From contig NW_027183589.1 in the NCBI RefSeq assembly GCF_041296385.1, forward strand, positions 124,001 through 188,000: a stretch of DNA of 64,000 nt, in the 5' to 3' direction. Each line of letters opens with the position of its first letter. Positions within the stretch are counted from its first letter, which is position 1. The position numbers and the translations under genes were made by a program. The notes below the pieces were generated by a model. That model was given only the letters and a program-made list of their open reading frames with translations. It was not told where the DNA came from and did not search any database. Below, in pieces: positions 44,705-55,903 of this stretch. This stretch comes from Aphelocoma coerulescens. Its lineage: Eukaryota > Chordata > Aves > Passeriformes > Corvidae.

Positions 44705-46075
<1,371 letters not shown>

Positions 46076-47240
46076 TGGATGATGGACAATGGAAATGGAT
46101 GGATGATGGATGGATGATGATGAACGATGCTGGATCATGGATGGATCCCAATGATGGATGACGGATTCCGATGATGGATGATGGAAATTGATGGATGATG
46201 GATGGATGGATGACGATGGATGATCAATGATGGACTCCAATGCTGGATTCCAATGATGGATCACGGAAATTGATGGATCATGGATGGATCCAAATGATGG
46301 ATGACGGATTCCGATGATGGATGATGGAAATTGATGGATGATGGATGGATCCCAGTGATGGATGACGGATTCCAATGATGGATCACGGAAATTGATGGAT
46401 CATGGATGGATCCAAATGATGGATGATGGATTCCGATGATGGATGATGGAAATTGATGGATGATGGATGGATCCCAGTGATGGATGACGGATTCCAATGA
46501 TGGATGATGGAACCTGATGGATGAAGAATGGATGATGATGATGGATGATGGATTTGGATGATGGATTCTGATGGTGGATGATGGAAATTGGTGGATGATG
46601 GATGGATGATGATGATGGATGACGGATTCCGATGATGGATGATGGAAATTGATGGATCATGGATGGATCCCAATGATGGATGATGGAAATTGATGGATCA
46701 TGGATGGATCCCAATGATGGATGATGGATTCCGATGATGGATGATGGAACCTGATGGATGAAGAATGGATGATGACGATGGATGATGGATTTGGATGACG
46801 GATTCCGAGGACGGATGATTGAAATTGATGGATGACAAATGGATGATGACGATGGATGGACGATGACGATGGATGACGGATTCCGATGATGGATGATGGA
46901 AATCGATGGATGGACGATGACGATGGATGACGGATTCCGATGATGGATGATGGAAATCGATGGATGGATGATGACGATGGATGACGGATTCCGATGATGG
47001 ATGATGGAAATTGATGGATGATGGATGGATGATGATGACGGATTCCGATGATGGATGATGGAAATTGATGGATGACGGATGGATGATGATGACGGATTCC
47101 GATGATGGATGATGGAAATTGATGGATGACGGATGGATGATGATGATGGATTCCGATGATGGATGATGGAAATTGATGGATGATGGATGGATGATGATGA
47201 CGGATTTGGATGATGGATTCCGAGGATGGAAACTGACCGA
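46076..47240. repeat. Intronic minisatellite, GATGGATGATGGATTCCGATGATG
   Basis: ATGG-based repeats, with 60-100 bp blocks such as 'ggaaattgatggatgatgg' followed by 'atgacggattccgatgat'. Minus-strand Ile/His/Pro/Ser open frames are spurious. Confidence 0.92.
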
Positions 47241-47268
47241 TTGCGGATGGATCTCCCCACCTTTCCAG

Positions 47269-47460
47269 GTCTACAAGGAGAAGCTCTACGGCAAGAAATA
47301 CGTCTGGTTCCTGATTGGCTGGTACGCCGACAACTGGTTCCGCATCAAGGACCCGGCCATCAACTGCACCGAGGCCGAGATGGCCGAGGCCGTCGAGGGC
47401 CACGTCACCACCGAGATCGTCATGCTCAACCCCGAGAACACCCGCAGCATCTCCAACATG
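47269..47460 (+). CDS. GABBR1: GABBR1 coding exon 10: Venus-flytrap lobe 2
   Basis: A phase 0-0 exon of 64 codons between 'cacctttccag|gtctac' and 'ccaacatg|gtactg'. It encodes [40 protein letters not shown] and [20 protein letters not shown], then ISNM. The tryptophan of IGWYAD matches Trp278 (1b numbering), which packs on bound GABA. INCT is an N-glycosylation site. The donor context (atg|gtactg) is weaker than at neighbouring exons. Confidence 0.97.
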
Positions 47461-48285
47461 GTACTGGGAGCACTGGGAGCACTGGGAGCACTGGGAGGGG
47501 TCAACCGACCCAACCGTTGGGTTCTTGTTGGGTGATGGCCAACCCAACCGTTGGGTGTTGGCCAACCCAACCATGGGGTCAACCTTGGGTGGTCTCCAAC
47601 CCAACTGCAACATCAGTGTTGAGTGTTGGCCAATCCAACCATGGGGGTCAACCATGGGTGGTCTCCAACTCAACCACTGGGTCAACATTGGGTGGTCTCC
47701 AACTCTAACATTGGGCCAACATTGGGTGTTGACCAACCCAACCATTGGGTCAACATTGGGTGTTGGCCAACCCAACCATGGGTCAACCTTGGGTGGTCTC
47801 CAACTCAGCCATGGGGTCAACACTGAGTGTTGGCCAACCCAACCATTGGGTCAACATTGGGTGTTGACCAAACCAGCCATTGGGTCAACCTTGGGTGGTC
47901 TCCAACCCAACCATTGGGTCAACCTTGAGTGGTCTCCAACCCAACCATGGGGTCAACCTTGGGTGGCCTCCAACTCAACCATGGGGTCAACATTGAGTGT
48001 TGGCCAACCCAACCATCGGGTCAACCTTGGGTGGTCTCCAACTCAACCATGGGGTCAACATTGAGTGTTGGCCAACCCAACCATCGGGTCAACCTTGGGT
48101 GGTCTCCAACTCAACCACGGGGTCAACCTTGGGTGGTCTCCAATTCAACCATGGGGTCAACATTGAGTGTTGGCCAACCCAACCATGGGGTCAACCTTGG
48201 GTGGTCTCCAATCCAACCATGGGGCCAACACTGGGTCAATGCTGGGTGTCAACCAACCCAACCGTTGGGTCAATGTTGGGTGTTG
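47461..48285. repeat. Intronic minisatellite, CCAACCCAACCATTGGGTCAACCTTGGG
   Basis: Starts with three 10-bp 'actgggagc' units at the donor, then about 40-bp units 'ggtctccaacccaaccatg' plus 'gggtcaaccttgggt', each containing the short inverted repeat CCAACC...GGTTGG-type pairs. Confidence 0.92.
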
Positions 48286-48293
48286 GCCACCAG

Positions 48294-48536
48294 ACGTCGC
48301 AGGAGTTCATCGAGAAGCTCCAGAAGAGGTTGGGGAAGAACCCGGAGGAGACCGGGGGGTTCCAGGAGGCGCCCCTGGCCTACGACGCCATCTGGGCCTT
48401 GGCCTTGGCGCTCAACAAGACGTCCCAAGAGTTGGTCAAGAAGGGGCTGCGGCTGGAGGACTTCAACTACAACAACAAGAACATCACCGACGAGATCTAC
48501 CGGGCCCTCAACTCTTCGGCCTTCGAGGGCGTCTCG
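48294..48536 (+). CDS. GABBR1: GABBR1 coding exon 11: Venus-flytrap domain
   Basis: A phase 0-0 exon of 81 codons between 'ggccaccag|acgtcg' and 'ggcgtctcg|gtgcgt'. It encodes [40 protein letters not shown], then [20 protein letters not shown], and ends NSSAFEGVS. The glutamate of FQEAPL corresponds to Glu349 (1b numbering), which binds the GABA amino group. NKTS and KNIT are glycosylation sequons. The segment after NKTS differs from the Gly-rich mammalian loop (GGGGRSG), a known variable region. Confidence 0.97.
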
Positions 48537-48829
48537 GTGCGTCCCCGGTGGCCCCAAAACGGGTGGAGGTGACACCAAAGTGCGTCCCCAAAAGTCATCC
48601 TCGGACGGAGGGGACGTTGAGGTGTCACCAAATCTTCGTGTTGGGTGAAGGTTCCTCAAAAATGTGGCCCCGAAAGTCACCCTTGGGTGAAGGTGACACC
48701 AAGGGTGGCCCCGAAAGTCGGCCTTGGGTGAAGGTGCCATCGAGGTGTCCCCAGTGTGGTCCCCACCCTCCTTCTTGGGTGAAGGTGACACCAAGGGTGG
48801 CCCCAACTCCATCCCCGTGTCCCCACCAG
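48537..48829. repeat. Short intron with GGTGACACCAAGGGTGGCCCC repeats
   Basis: A 293-bp intron with about five degenerate units of 'ttgggtgaaggtgacacca' and 'agggtggccccgaaagtc'. Confidence 0.8.
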
Positions 48830-48893
48830 GGCCACGTCGTCTTTGACGCCAGCGGTTCCCGCATGGCCTGGACCCTCATCGAGCAGCTCCAAG
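48830..48893 (+). CDS. GABBR1: GABBR1 coding exon 12: Venus-flytrap domain
   Basis: A phase 0-1 exon of 64 nt between 'ccccaccag|ggccac' and 'gctccaag|gtgagg'. It encodes [21 protein letters not shown] plus the first base of a glycine codon. The residues match mammalian GB1. Confidence 0.97.
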
Positions 48894-49208
48894 GTGAGGG
48901 GACAACCAGGTGGCATCGGGGGACAACCGGGTGGCATCGGGGACAACTGGGTGGCATTGGGGACAATTGGGTGACACTGAGGGACGTTGAGGTGACATCA
49001 AAGGACGTTGAGGTGACACCCAAGTGCCACCGACCCCCTCTGGCTCCACCACCCACAGATGTCCCCAAAAACCGGGATCGGGGTGGCCCCGGGAAGTGCC
49101 ACCGGTGCCACCCCCGAGGTGTCACCACCTGTCCCGGTGTCACCTGTCCCGGTGTCACCTATCCTGGTGTCACCTGTCCCGGTGTCACCTGTCCCGGTGT
49201 CCCCGCAG
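48894..49208. repeat. Short intron with GGTGGCATCGGGGACAACT and CCTGTCCCGGTGTCA repeats
   Basis: A 315-bp intron with two small arrays: four 'gggtggcatcggggacaac' units near the donor, and six 'cccggtgtcacctgt' units at 49130-49205 that supply the pyrimidine tract of the acceptor. Confidence 0.85.
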
Positions 49209-49286
49209 GCGGCGTCTACAAGAAGATCGGGTACTACGACAGCACCAAGGACAACCTGTCCTGGTACAACAACGACAAATGGATCG
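49209..49286 (+). CDS. GABBR1: GABBR1 coding exon 13: end of Venus-flytrap domain
   Basis: A phase 1-1 exon of 78 nt between 'tccccgcag|gcggcg' and 'tggatcg|gtgaga'. It encodes [20 protein letters not shown] and NNDKWIG. YNN replaces the SKT I recall in mammals; the rest is nearly unchanged. This is the last strand of lobe 1 before the linker to the membrane. Confidence 0.96.
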
Positions 49287-49870
49287 GTGAGAGCGGGGGA
49301 AAATGGGGAAAACTGGGAAAAATGGGGGAAAAATGGAAAAATCTGGGGAAAACGGAGGAAAAACTGGGAAAAAACGGGGAAAACGGGGGAAAAAGGGGGG
49401 GTAATGGGGAAAAATGGGGAAAATGGGGGGGAATGGGGGAAAATGGGGGGGAAATGGGGGGAAATAGGTGGAAAATGGGGAAAAATGGGGGAAAATAGGG
49501 GGGAAAATGGGGGGAAATAGAAAAATGGGAAATGGGAAAAAAACCGGGGAACAACTAGGGAAAAACTGGGAAAAATGGGGGAAAATGGAAAAACCTGGGG
49601 AAAACTGAGGAAAAACTGGGGAAAACTGGGGAAAACATGGGGAAAAATAGGAGGGGAATGGGGGGAAATGGAAAAATGGGAAATGGGGAAAAAAAAGGGA
49701 AAAAGTAGGGAAAAACTGGGAAAAATGGAAAAACCTGGGGAAAGCTGAGGAAAAACTGGGAAAAACTGGGAAAAAATGGGGGAAAACAGAGAAAAATGGG
49801 GGGAAAATGGGGAAAAACGGGGAAAATCCCTCCGAATATTCCCAAATTTTGGGGGGTTGGTCCCAAATTC
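49287..49870. repeat. Intronic purine-rich minisatellite, GGGGAAAAATGGGGGAAAAT unit
   Basis: Units of 'gggaaaaatggggaaaatg' and 'aaaaacctggggaaaactg', with two longer blocks (about 49330 and 49590) similar to each other. Minus-strand Phe/Pro/Ser open frames are spurious. Confidence 0.9.
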
Positions 49871-49887
49871 CCGATTTTTTTCCCCAG

Positions 49888-50038
49888 GGGGTTCCCCTCC
49901 GGCCGATTACACCAAGGTGATCACCACGTTCCGGTTCCTGTCCCAAAAATTGTTCATCTCTGTGTCGGTGTTGGCGTCACTGGGGATCGTCCTGGCCGTC
50001 GTCTGCTTGGCCTTCAACATCTACAACGGGCACGTGAG
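49888..50038 (+). CDS. GABBR1: GABBR1 coding exon 14: linker and TM1
   Basis: A phase 1-2 exon of 151 nt between 'ttttccccag|ggggtt' and 'cacgtgag|gtggga'. It encodes [20 protein letters not shown], the linker after the Venus-flytrap domain, and then TM1 ([20 protein letters not shown]) and [10 protein letters not shown] of the first intracellular loop. GB1, unlike many class C receptors, has no cysteine-rich domain here, which agrees with the direct join. Confidence 0.97.
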
Positions 50039-50620
50039 GTGGGAAAAATCCCCAAATTCCCCAAATTTCCTGGGATTTTGGGTGTTTGGGGCAAAAAACC
50101 CCCTGAATTTTAGGGGTTTAACCCAAAAAACCCCATGGAATTCGTGGGTTTAGTCCCAAAGTTTCACATTTTTACAGGGGGGTGGCTCCAAAATTTCAGG
50201 GATTTAACCCAAAAACCGTCTTCAGATTTTAGGGGTTTATTCCCAAACCTCCCCAAAATTCCAGGGAGGGGGAAAATGAGGAAGAGTTGGAAAAAAAGCC
50301 CCAGGAAAAACAGGGAAAAGTGGGGAAAATGGAGAAAAAAGTGGGGAAAACAGGGAAAATTGGGAGAAACCGAGGAAAAACTGGGAAAAAACGCGAAACC
50401 AGGGGAAAATGGGAGAAACTGGGGGAAAACTGTGAGAAGCAGATAAATATAGGGGAAAACGAGGGAAAACCGGGGAAAACTAGGGAAAAATGGGGAAAAC
50501 TAGGGAAAAACAGGGAAAACTAGGGAAAAAGAGGGAAAACTGCAAAAAACCCAGGGAAAAACGGGGGGAAATGGGGAAAAATGGGGAAAAATAGGGAAAA
50601 ATTGGGGAAAAACTGGGAAA
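50039..50620. repeat. Intron with diverged start and GGGAAAACTAGGGAAAAA array
   Basis: The first 230 bp has scattered 'aatttcagggatttaaccc' type repeats. From about 50270 come 'gggaaaactagggaaaaat' units. 50621-50804 is unique and ends in the acceptor, with no recognised element. Confidence 0.8.
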
Positions 50621-50804
50621 AGACACCTTCAACTGACAGTGACATTGTTGGGACACCCCAGCTGTGTCCGGGTGTTGCCGGAGCTGCGGTTGTCGCACTC
50701 CATTTCCCATTTTCCCGCCTCCCATTCCTGTTTTTCCCTTGGAAAAGGGAGGGGGGTGGTGGGGGGGAGGTGTCACCTCGTCGTTCCCGGTTTTTTTCCG
50801 GCAG

Positions 50805-50937
50805 GTACATCCAGAATTCCCAGCCCTACCTGAACAACATGACGGCCGTCGGTTGTACCCTGGCGCTCGCCGCCGTTTTCCCGCTGGGGCTCGACGGGTA
50901 CCACATCGGGCCGGGATTGTTCCCGTTCGTCTGCCAG
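50805..50937 (+). CDS. GABBR1: GABBR1 coding exon 15: TM2 and start of TM3
   Basis: A phase 2-0 exon of 133 nt between 'tttccggcag|gtacat' and 'tctgccag|gtggga'. It encodes [14 protein letters not shown]2 ([20 protein letters not shown]), then [12 protein letters not shown]. The cysteine of FVCQ at the top of TM3 forms the conserved class C disulfide with extracellular loop 2. PGL replaces the mammalian RNQ in the first extracellular loop. Confidence 0.97.
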
Positions 50938-52500
50938 GTGGGAACGGGGCGGGAACAGGCGGAGAAGGGGGGAAAAAAAACAGGGAATGGGAACAATCGG
51001 AGGAGGAACAGGCGGAAACACGGCCAGGGATGAGGAGAACTGGAGGAGGAAGAGTTGGGAACAATCGGAAGAGGAAATTGGAGGAGGAACGGCCGGAGAT
51101 GCAGCCGGGAAGGGGGAAAACCAGGGAATGGGGAGAGGTGGAGAGACAGGAAATGGGGATAAATGGAGGAAAACCAGTCGGAAACACAGCCAGGAATGGG
51201 GAGAATTGGAGGAGGAAGAGTTGGGAACAGGCGGAGGAGGAACAGGCGGAAACACGGCCGGGGATGGGGGAAAAACAGGGAATGGGAAGAGGTGGAGGAG
51301 GAACAGTCGGAAACACAGCCGGGGATGGGGAAATGGAAGTGGAACAGTCGGAGACGCAGCTGGGGAGGGGGAAAAACAGGGAATGGAACAGGCAGAAGGA
51401 CATGGAATGGGAACAATCGGAGGGGGAACAGTCGGAGATGCAGCCAGGGAGGGGGAAAAACAGGGAATGGGAAGAGGTGGAGGAGGAACAGGCGGAGAGA
51501 CGGGAAATGGGGATTAATGGAGGAAAACCAGTTGGAAACACAGCCAGGAATGGGGAGAATTGGAGGAGGAAGAGTTGGGAACAGGCGGAGGAGGAACAGG
51601 CGGAAACACGGCCGGGGAGGGGGGAAAAACAGGGAATGGGAAGAGGTGGAGGAGGAACAGTTGGAGACACAGCCGGGGTGGGGAAATGGAAGTGGAACAG
51701 TCGGAGACACAGCCGGGGATGGGGAAAAACAGGGAATGGAACAGGCAGAGGAACAGGGAATGGGAACAATCAGAGGAGGAACAGTCGGAGACGCAGCCGG
51801 GGAGGGGGAGAAACAGGGAATGGGAAGAGGTGGAGGAGAAACAGGCAGAAAGACAGGAAACGGGGATAAATGGAGGAAAACCAGTCGGAAATGCAACCAG
51901 GGATGGGGGAAAAACAGGGAATGGGAACAGGCGGAGGGACAGTGAATGGGAAAAATGGAAGTGGAACAGTCGGAGACGCAGCCGGGGATGGGGAAAAAAC
52001 AGGGAATGGGAAGAAGCAGAGGAGGAACAGTTGGAAATACAGCTGGGGATGGGGAAAACAGGGAATGGGAACAGGCAGAGGAGGAACAGTTGGAAACACG
52101 GCCGGGGATGGGGTAAAACCAGGGAATGGGAAGAGGCGGAGGAGGAACAGTCGGAGCTACAGCCGGGAATGGGGAAATGGAAGTGGAACAGTCGGAAACA
52201 CAACCAGGGAGGGGGGAAAACAGGGAATGGGAAGAGGCGGAGGAGGAACAGTCGGAGCTACAGCCGGGGATGGGGAAATGGAAATGGAACAGTCGGAGAC
52301 GCAGCCAGGGATGGGGAAAAACAGGGAACGGAACAGGCAGAGGGACATGGAATGGGAACAATCGGAGGGGGAACAGTCGGAGACGCAGCCGGGGAGGGGG
52401 AAAAACAGGGAATGGGAAGAGGTGGAGGAGGAACAGTCGGAAACACAACCAGGCACGGCAACAACCAGAGCGGGAACAGCCACACCAACCCCAGCAACCG
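50938..52500. repeat. Intronic purine-rich minisatellite, GGAGGAGGAACAGTCGGAAAC unit
   Basis: Units of 'gaggaggaacagtcggaaa', 'cacagccggggatgggga' and 'aaaacagggaatgggaaga' are combined into blocks of 100-400 bp, the longest near-copies being around 51170-51470 and 51490-51800. The composition resembles GAA/GGA-type splicing enhancers. Long Glu/Gly/Gln open frames are spurious. Confidence 0.92.
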
Positions 52501-52634
52501 CCAAAGGACCCCCCATTCCCAGGCGCGCGCGACAGTCGGAGCAGGAAGCGCGAGCGGGAACTCCGAGGGGGAACTCCGAGGGGGAATTCCGAGGAGGGAA
52601 TTCCGAGCGGGGAATTCCGAGCGGTGTTTTCCAG
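52501..52634. repeat. Unique intron end with short GGGGGAACTCCGA repeat
   Basis: Five 13-16 bp units of 'gggggaactccga' or 'gggaattccgagc' at 52555-52625 precede the acceptor 'gtgttttccag'. Confidence 0.75.
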
Positions 52635-52751
52635 GCGCGGCTGTGGCTGCTGGGATTGGGATTCAGCCTGGCCTACGGCAGCATGTTCACCAAGATCTGG
52701 TGGGTGCACACCGTCTTCACCAAGAAGGACGACAAGAAGGACAAGCGGAAG
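52635..52751 (+). CDS. GABBR1: GABBR1 coding exon 16: TM3 and intracellular loop 2
   Basis: A phase 0-0 exon of 39 codons after 'gttttccag|gcgcgg'. It encodes [20 protein letters not shown] (TM3) and [19 protein letters not shown], the basic second intracellular loop that in GB2 contacts G protein. The exon must end at AAG (52751), because the following exon resumes at SLEPWK. The next two bases are GC, so the donor is 'gcgagg', a GC-AG intron. A TTCACCAAGA/GATCTGG-type GT donor in frame is not present nearby. Confidence 0.94.
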
Positions 52752-52759
52752 GCGAGGAA

Positions 52760-54110
52760 TTCCCGGGAAATTCCTGGGAAAACCTGGGGGGGGGGGTGGA
52801 GGTGGGGGTGGGGAATGGGGGGTTGGGAGATGGGTGTTGCCTCGGGGTTGTTGTTGGGATGGGGGGATGGGGGGGGTGTTTTGGGGAGCTGGGGGTTCCG
52901 TTGGGATCCGGGTGTTCCGTTGGGATCCGGGTTTTCCGTTGGGATCCGGGTGTTCCGTTGGGATCCGGGTTTTCTATCGGGATCCGGGTTTTCCGTCGGG
53001 ATCCAGGTTTTCCGTCGGGATCCAGGTGTTCCTTTGGGATCTGGGTGTTCCTTTGGGATCCGGGTGTCATTGGGATCAGGGTCATTGGGATCCAGGTGGT
53101 CCATTGGGATCTGGGTGTTCCGCTGGGATTCGGGTGTTCCCTTGGGATCTGGGTGTTCCATTGGGGTTGGGGTCATTGGGATCCAGGTTTTCCATTGGGA
53201 TCCGGGTGTTCTGTCGGGATCTGGGTGTTCCATTGGGATCCAGGAGTTCCTCTGGGATCCGGGTGTTCTGTTGGGATCCAGGTGTTCCTTTGGGATCCGG
53301 GTGTTCCTTTGGGAGCCGGGTGTCATTGGGATCAGGGTCATTGGGATCCGGGTGGTCCATTGGGATCTGGGTGTTCCGCTGGGATCCGGGTGTTCCCTTG
53401 GGATCCAGGTGTTCCATTGGGGTTGGGGTCATTGGGATCCAGGTTTTCCATTGGGATCCGGGTGTTCCATCAGGATCCGGGTGTTCTTCTGGGATCCGAG
53501 TGTTCCACTGGGAATGGGCTCATTGGGATTCGGGTGTTCCATCGGTATCCAGGTGTTCCCTTCGGATCTGGGTGTTCCCTTCGGATCTGGGTGTTCCCTT
53601 GGGATTCGGGTGTCATTGGGATCACGATCATTGGGATCCAGTGTTCCCTTGGGATCCGGGTGTTCCCTTGGGATCTGGGTGTCATTGGGATCAGGGTCAT
53701 CGGGATCCAGGTTTTCCATCAGGATCCGGGTGTTCCCTTGAGATCCGGGTGTTCCATTGGGATCCGGGTGTCGTTGGGATCAGGGTCATCGGGATTTGGG
53801 TTTTCCCATCGGGATTTGAGTCTTCCATTGGGATCCGGGTGTTCCTTTGGGATCCGGGTGTTCCCTTGGGATCCGGGTGTCGTCGGGATCCAGGTTTTCC
53901 ATCAGGATCCAGGTTTTCCATCAGGATCCGGGTGTTCCCTTGGGATCCGGGTGTCGTTGGGATCAGGGTCATTGGGATCCAGGTTTTCCATCAGGATCCG
54001 GGTGTTCCCTTGGGATCCGGGTGTCGTTGGGATCAGGGTCATCGGGATCCAGGTTTTCCATCAGGATCCGGGTGTTCCCTTGGGAATCCGGGTGTCGTTG
54101 GGATCAGGGT
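52760..54110. repeat. Intronic minisatellite, TTGGGATCCGGGTGTTCC unit
   Basis: An 18-bp monomer, 'ttgggatccgggtgttcc', with 'ttgggatccaggttttcc' and 'gtcattgggatcagg' variants, plus blocks that recur about 265 bp apart (53060 and 53325). The first 130 bp (52752-52890) is G-rich and less regular. Confidence 0.93.
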
Positions 54111-54294
54111 CGTCGGGATCCAGGCGTTCCCATCGGGATTTGGGTTTTCCATCGGGATTTGGGTGTTGGCATCCGGCCCTTCCCTCACGTCCTGGCCATT
54201 CCCCGGGCCTCCTGCCGGCCCCTCGCTGCCGGTGACCGGGAAATTCCGCCCTTTCCCCCGGACACCGGTGACCGGGAAATTCCGCCCTTTCCAG
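54111..54294. other. Intron end with two copies of CCGGTGACCGGGAAATTCCGCCC
   Basis: The satellite decays, and 'ggtgaccgggaaattccgcc' appears twice (about 54231 and 54267), the second leading into 'tttccag' at the acceptor. This is another case of acceptor-proximal sequence being duplicated. Confidence 0.75.
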
Positions 54295-54402
54295 AGCCTG
54301 GAGCCCTGGAAGCTCTACGCCACCGTGGGGGGGCTGGTGGCCTTCGACGTCGTCACCCTGAGCGTGTGGCAGATCGTGGACCCCCTGCACCGCACCATCG
54401 AG
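54295..54402 (+). CDS. GABBR1: GABBR1 coding exon 17: TM4
   Basis: A phase 0-0 exon of 36 codons between 'cctttccag|agcctg' and 'accatcgag|gtgagg'. It encodes SLEPWK, then TM4 ([20 protein letters not shown]) and [10 protein letters not shown] of extracellular loop 2. It is close to mammalian GB1 ([12 protein letters not shown] for LLVGMDVLTLAI). Confidence 0.97.
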
Positions 54403-54620
54403 GTGAGGGGGGGGCTCTTTCTTTTGGGGGGCGGGTCGAGGTGTTTGGAGTCGGTTTCGGGGCGTTTCGGGGCGTTTTGGGGCGTTTTGGGGCGGTTTGG
54501 GCTGCTCGAGGTGTTCGGGGGAGGTTCTCGAGGTGTTTGGGAAAGGGCTCCTGGAGGTTTTGGGGATGGATTTTTGGGGTGCTCGAGGTGTTGAGGAACA
54601 GCTGGAGGGTTCGGCCCTGG
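54403..54620. repeat. Intron start with GGGGCGTTTTGG / CTCGAGGTGTT repeats
   Basis: Three 'ggggcgttttggggcg' units at 54458-54500 and several 'gctcgaggtgtt' motifs. No exon is recognised. Confidence 0.7.
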
Positions 54621-55790
54621 CTGTGTCCACCTCAAAACAGCCCGAAACGCCTCAAAATGCTCCAAAACACCTCAAAATGCCCCAAAAATGCCCCCAAACA
54701 CCTCAAAACGCCTCAAAACACCCCAAAATGCCCCAAAACACCCCAAAATGCTCCAAAACACCTCAAAACGCCCCAAAACGCCCCAAAACACCTCAAAATG
54801 CCTCAAAACACCCCAAAATGCCCCCAAATGCACCAAAATACCTCAAAATACTGCAAGACACCTCAAAACTTCCCAAAACACGTCAAAACTCCCCAAAACG
54901 CCTCAATACACCTTAAAATTCTCCAAAACACCTCAAAACACCTCAAAACTCCCCAAAACGCCTCAGAATTCCTCAAAATTCTCCAAAACACCTCAAAATT
55001 CCCCAAAACTCCCCAAAATGCCTCAAAACACCTCAAAACGCCTCAAAACACCTGTGAAAATTCTCCAAAACACCTCAGAATTCCTCAAAACTCTCCAAAA
55101 CTCCTCAAAACTCCCCAAAACACCTCAAAACTCCTCAAAATTCCCCTAAACTCCCCAAAACACCTCAAAACTCCTCAAAATTCCCCTAAACTCCCCAAAA
55201 CTCCCCAAAACACCTCAAAACTCCCCAAAACACCTCAAAACTCCCCTAAACTCCCCAAAACACCTCAAAACTCCTCAAAACTCCCCAAAACACCCCAAAA
55301 CTCCTCAAAACTCCTCAAAATTCCCCTAAACTCCCCAAAACACCTCAAAACTCCTCAAAACTCCCCAAAACACCTCAAAACACCTCAAAACTCCTCAAAA
55401 CTCCCCTAAACTCCCCAAAACACCTCAAAACACCTCAAAACTCCTCAAAACACCTCAAAACTCCCCAAAACTCCTCAAAACTCCCCAAAACACCTCAAAA
55501 CTCCTCAAAACTCCTCAAAATTCCCCCGAACACCCCAAAACTCCCCAAAACACCTCAAAACTCCTCAAAATTCCCCTAAACTCCCCAAAACACCTCAAAA
55601 CTCCTCAAAATTCCCCTAAACTCCCCAAAACACCTCAAAACTCCCCAAAACACCTCAAAAACTCCTCAAAATTCCCCTAAACTCCCCAAAACGCCTCAAA
55701 CCACCTCAAACCACCTCAAAACACCCCAAAACACCTCAAAACTCCCCAAACCACCCCGAAACTCCCCGAAACTCGCCCCAAATTGCCGAA
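54621..55790. repeat. Intronic minisatellite, AAAACACCTCAAAACTCCCC unit
   Basis: About 1.15 kb of 10-bp-based units, 'caaaacacct', 'caaaactccc' and 'caaaattccccta', with higher-order blocks of about 60-110 bp at the right end. Open Lys/Thr/Pro/Gln/Asn frames come from the repeat. Confidence 0.93.
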
Positions 55791-55809
55791 TCCCGGCCGT
55801 TTTTCCCAG

Positions 55810-55903
55810 GAATTCACCAAGGAGGAGCCCAAGTCGGACATGGACGTGTCCATCCTGCCCCAGCTCGAGCACTGCAGCTCCACCAAGATGAACACCTGGC
55901 TCG
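55810..55903 (+). CDS. GABBR1: GABBR1 coding exon 18: extracellular loop 2
   Basis: A phase 0-1 exon of 94 nt between 'tttttcccag|gaattc' and 'tggctcg|gtgcgg'. It encodes [31 protein letters not shown] and the first base of glycine. The cysteine of EHCSS pairs with the TM3 cysteine of exon 15. EF replaces mammalian TF at the exon start, while [11 protein letters not shown] is fully conserved. Confidence 0.97.

Noticed and set aside
46076..47240. Transposable element or retroviral remnant
   Set aside because: I found no LTR, reverse transcriptase, CR1-type 3' end or target-site duplication here or elsewhere in the window. All repeats seen are tandem.
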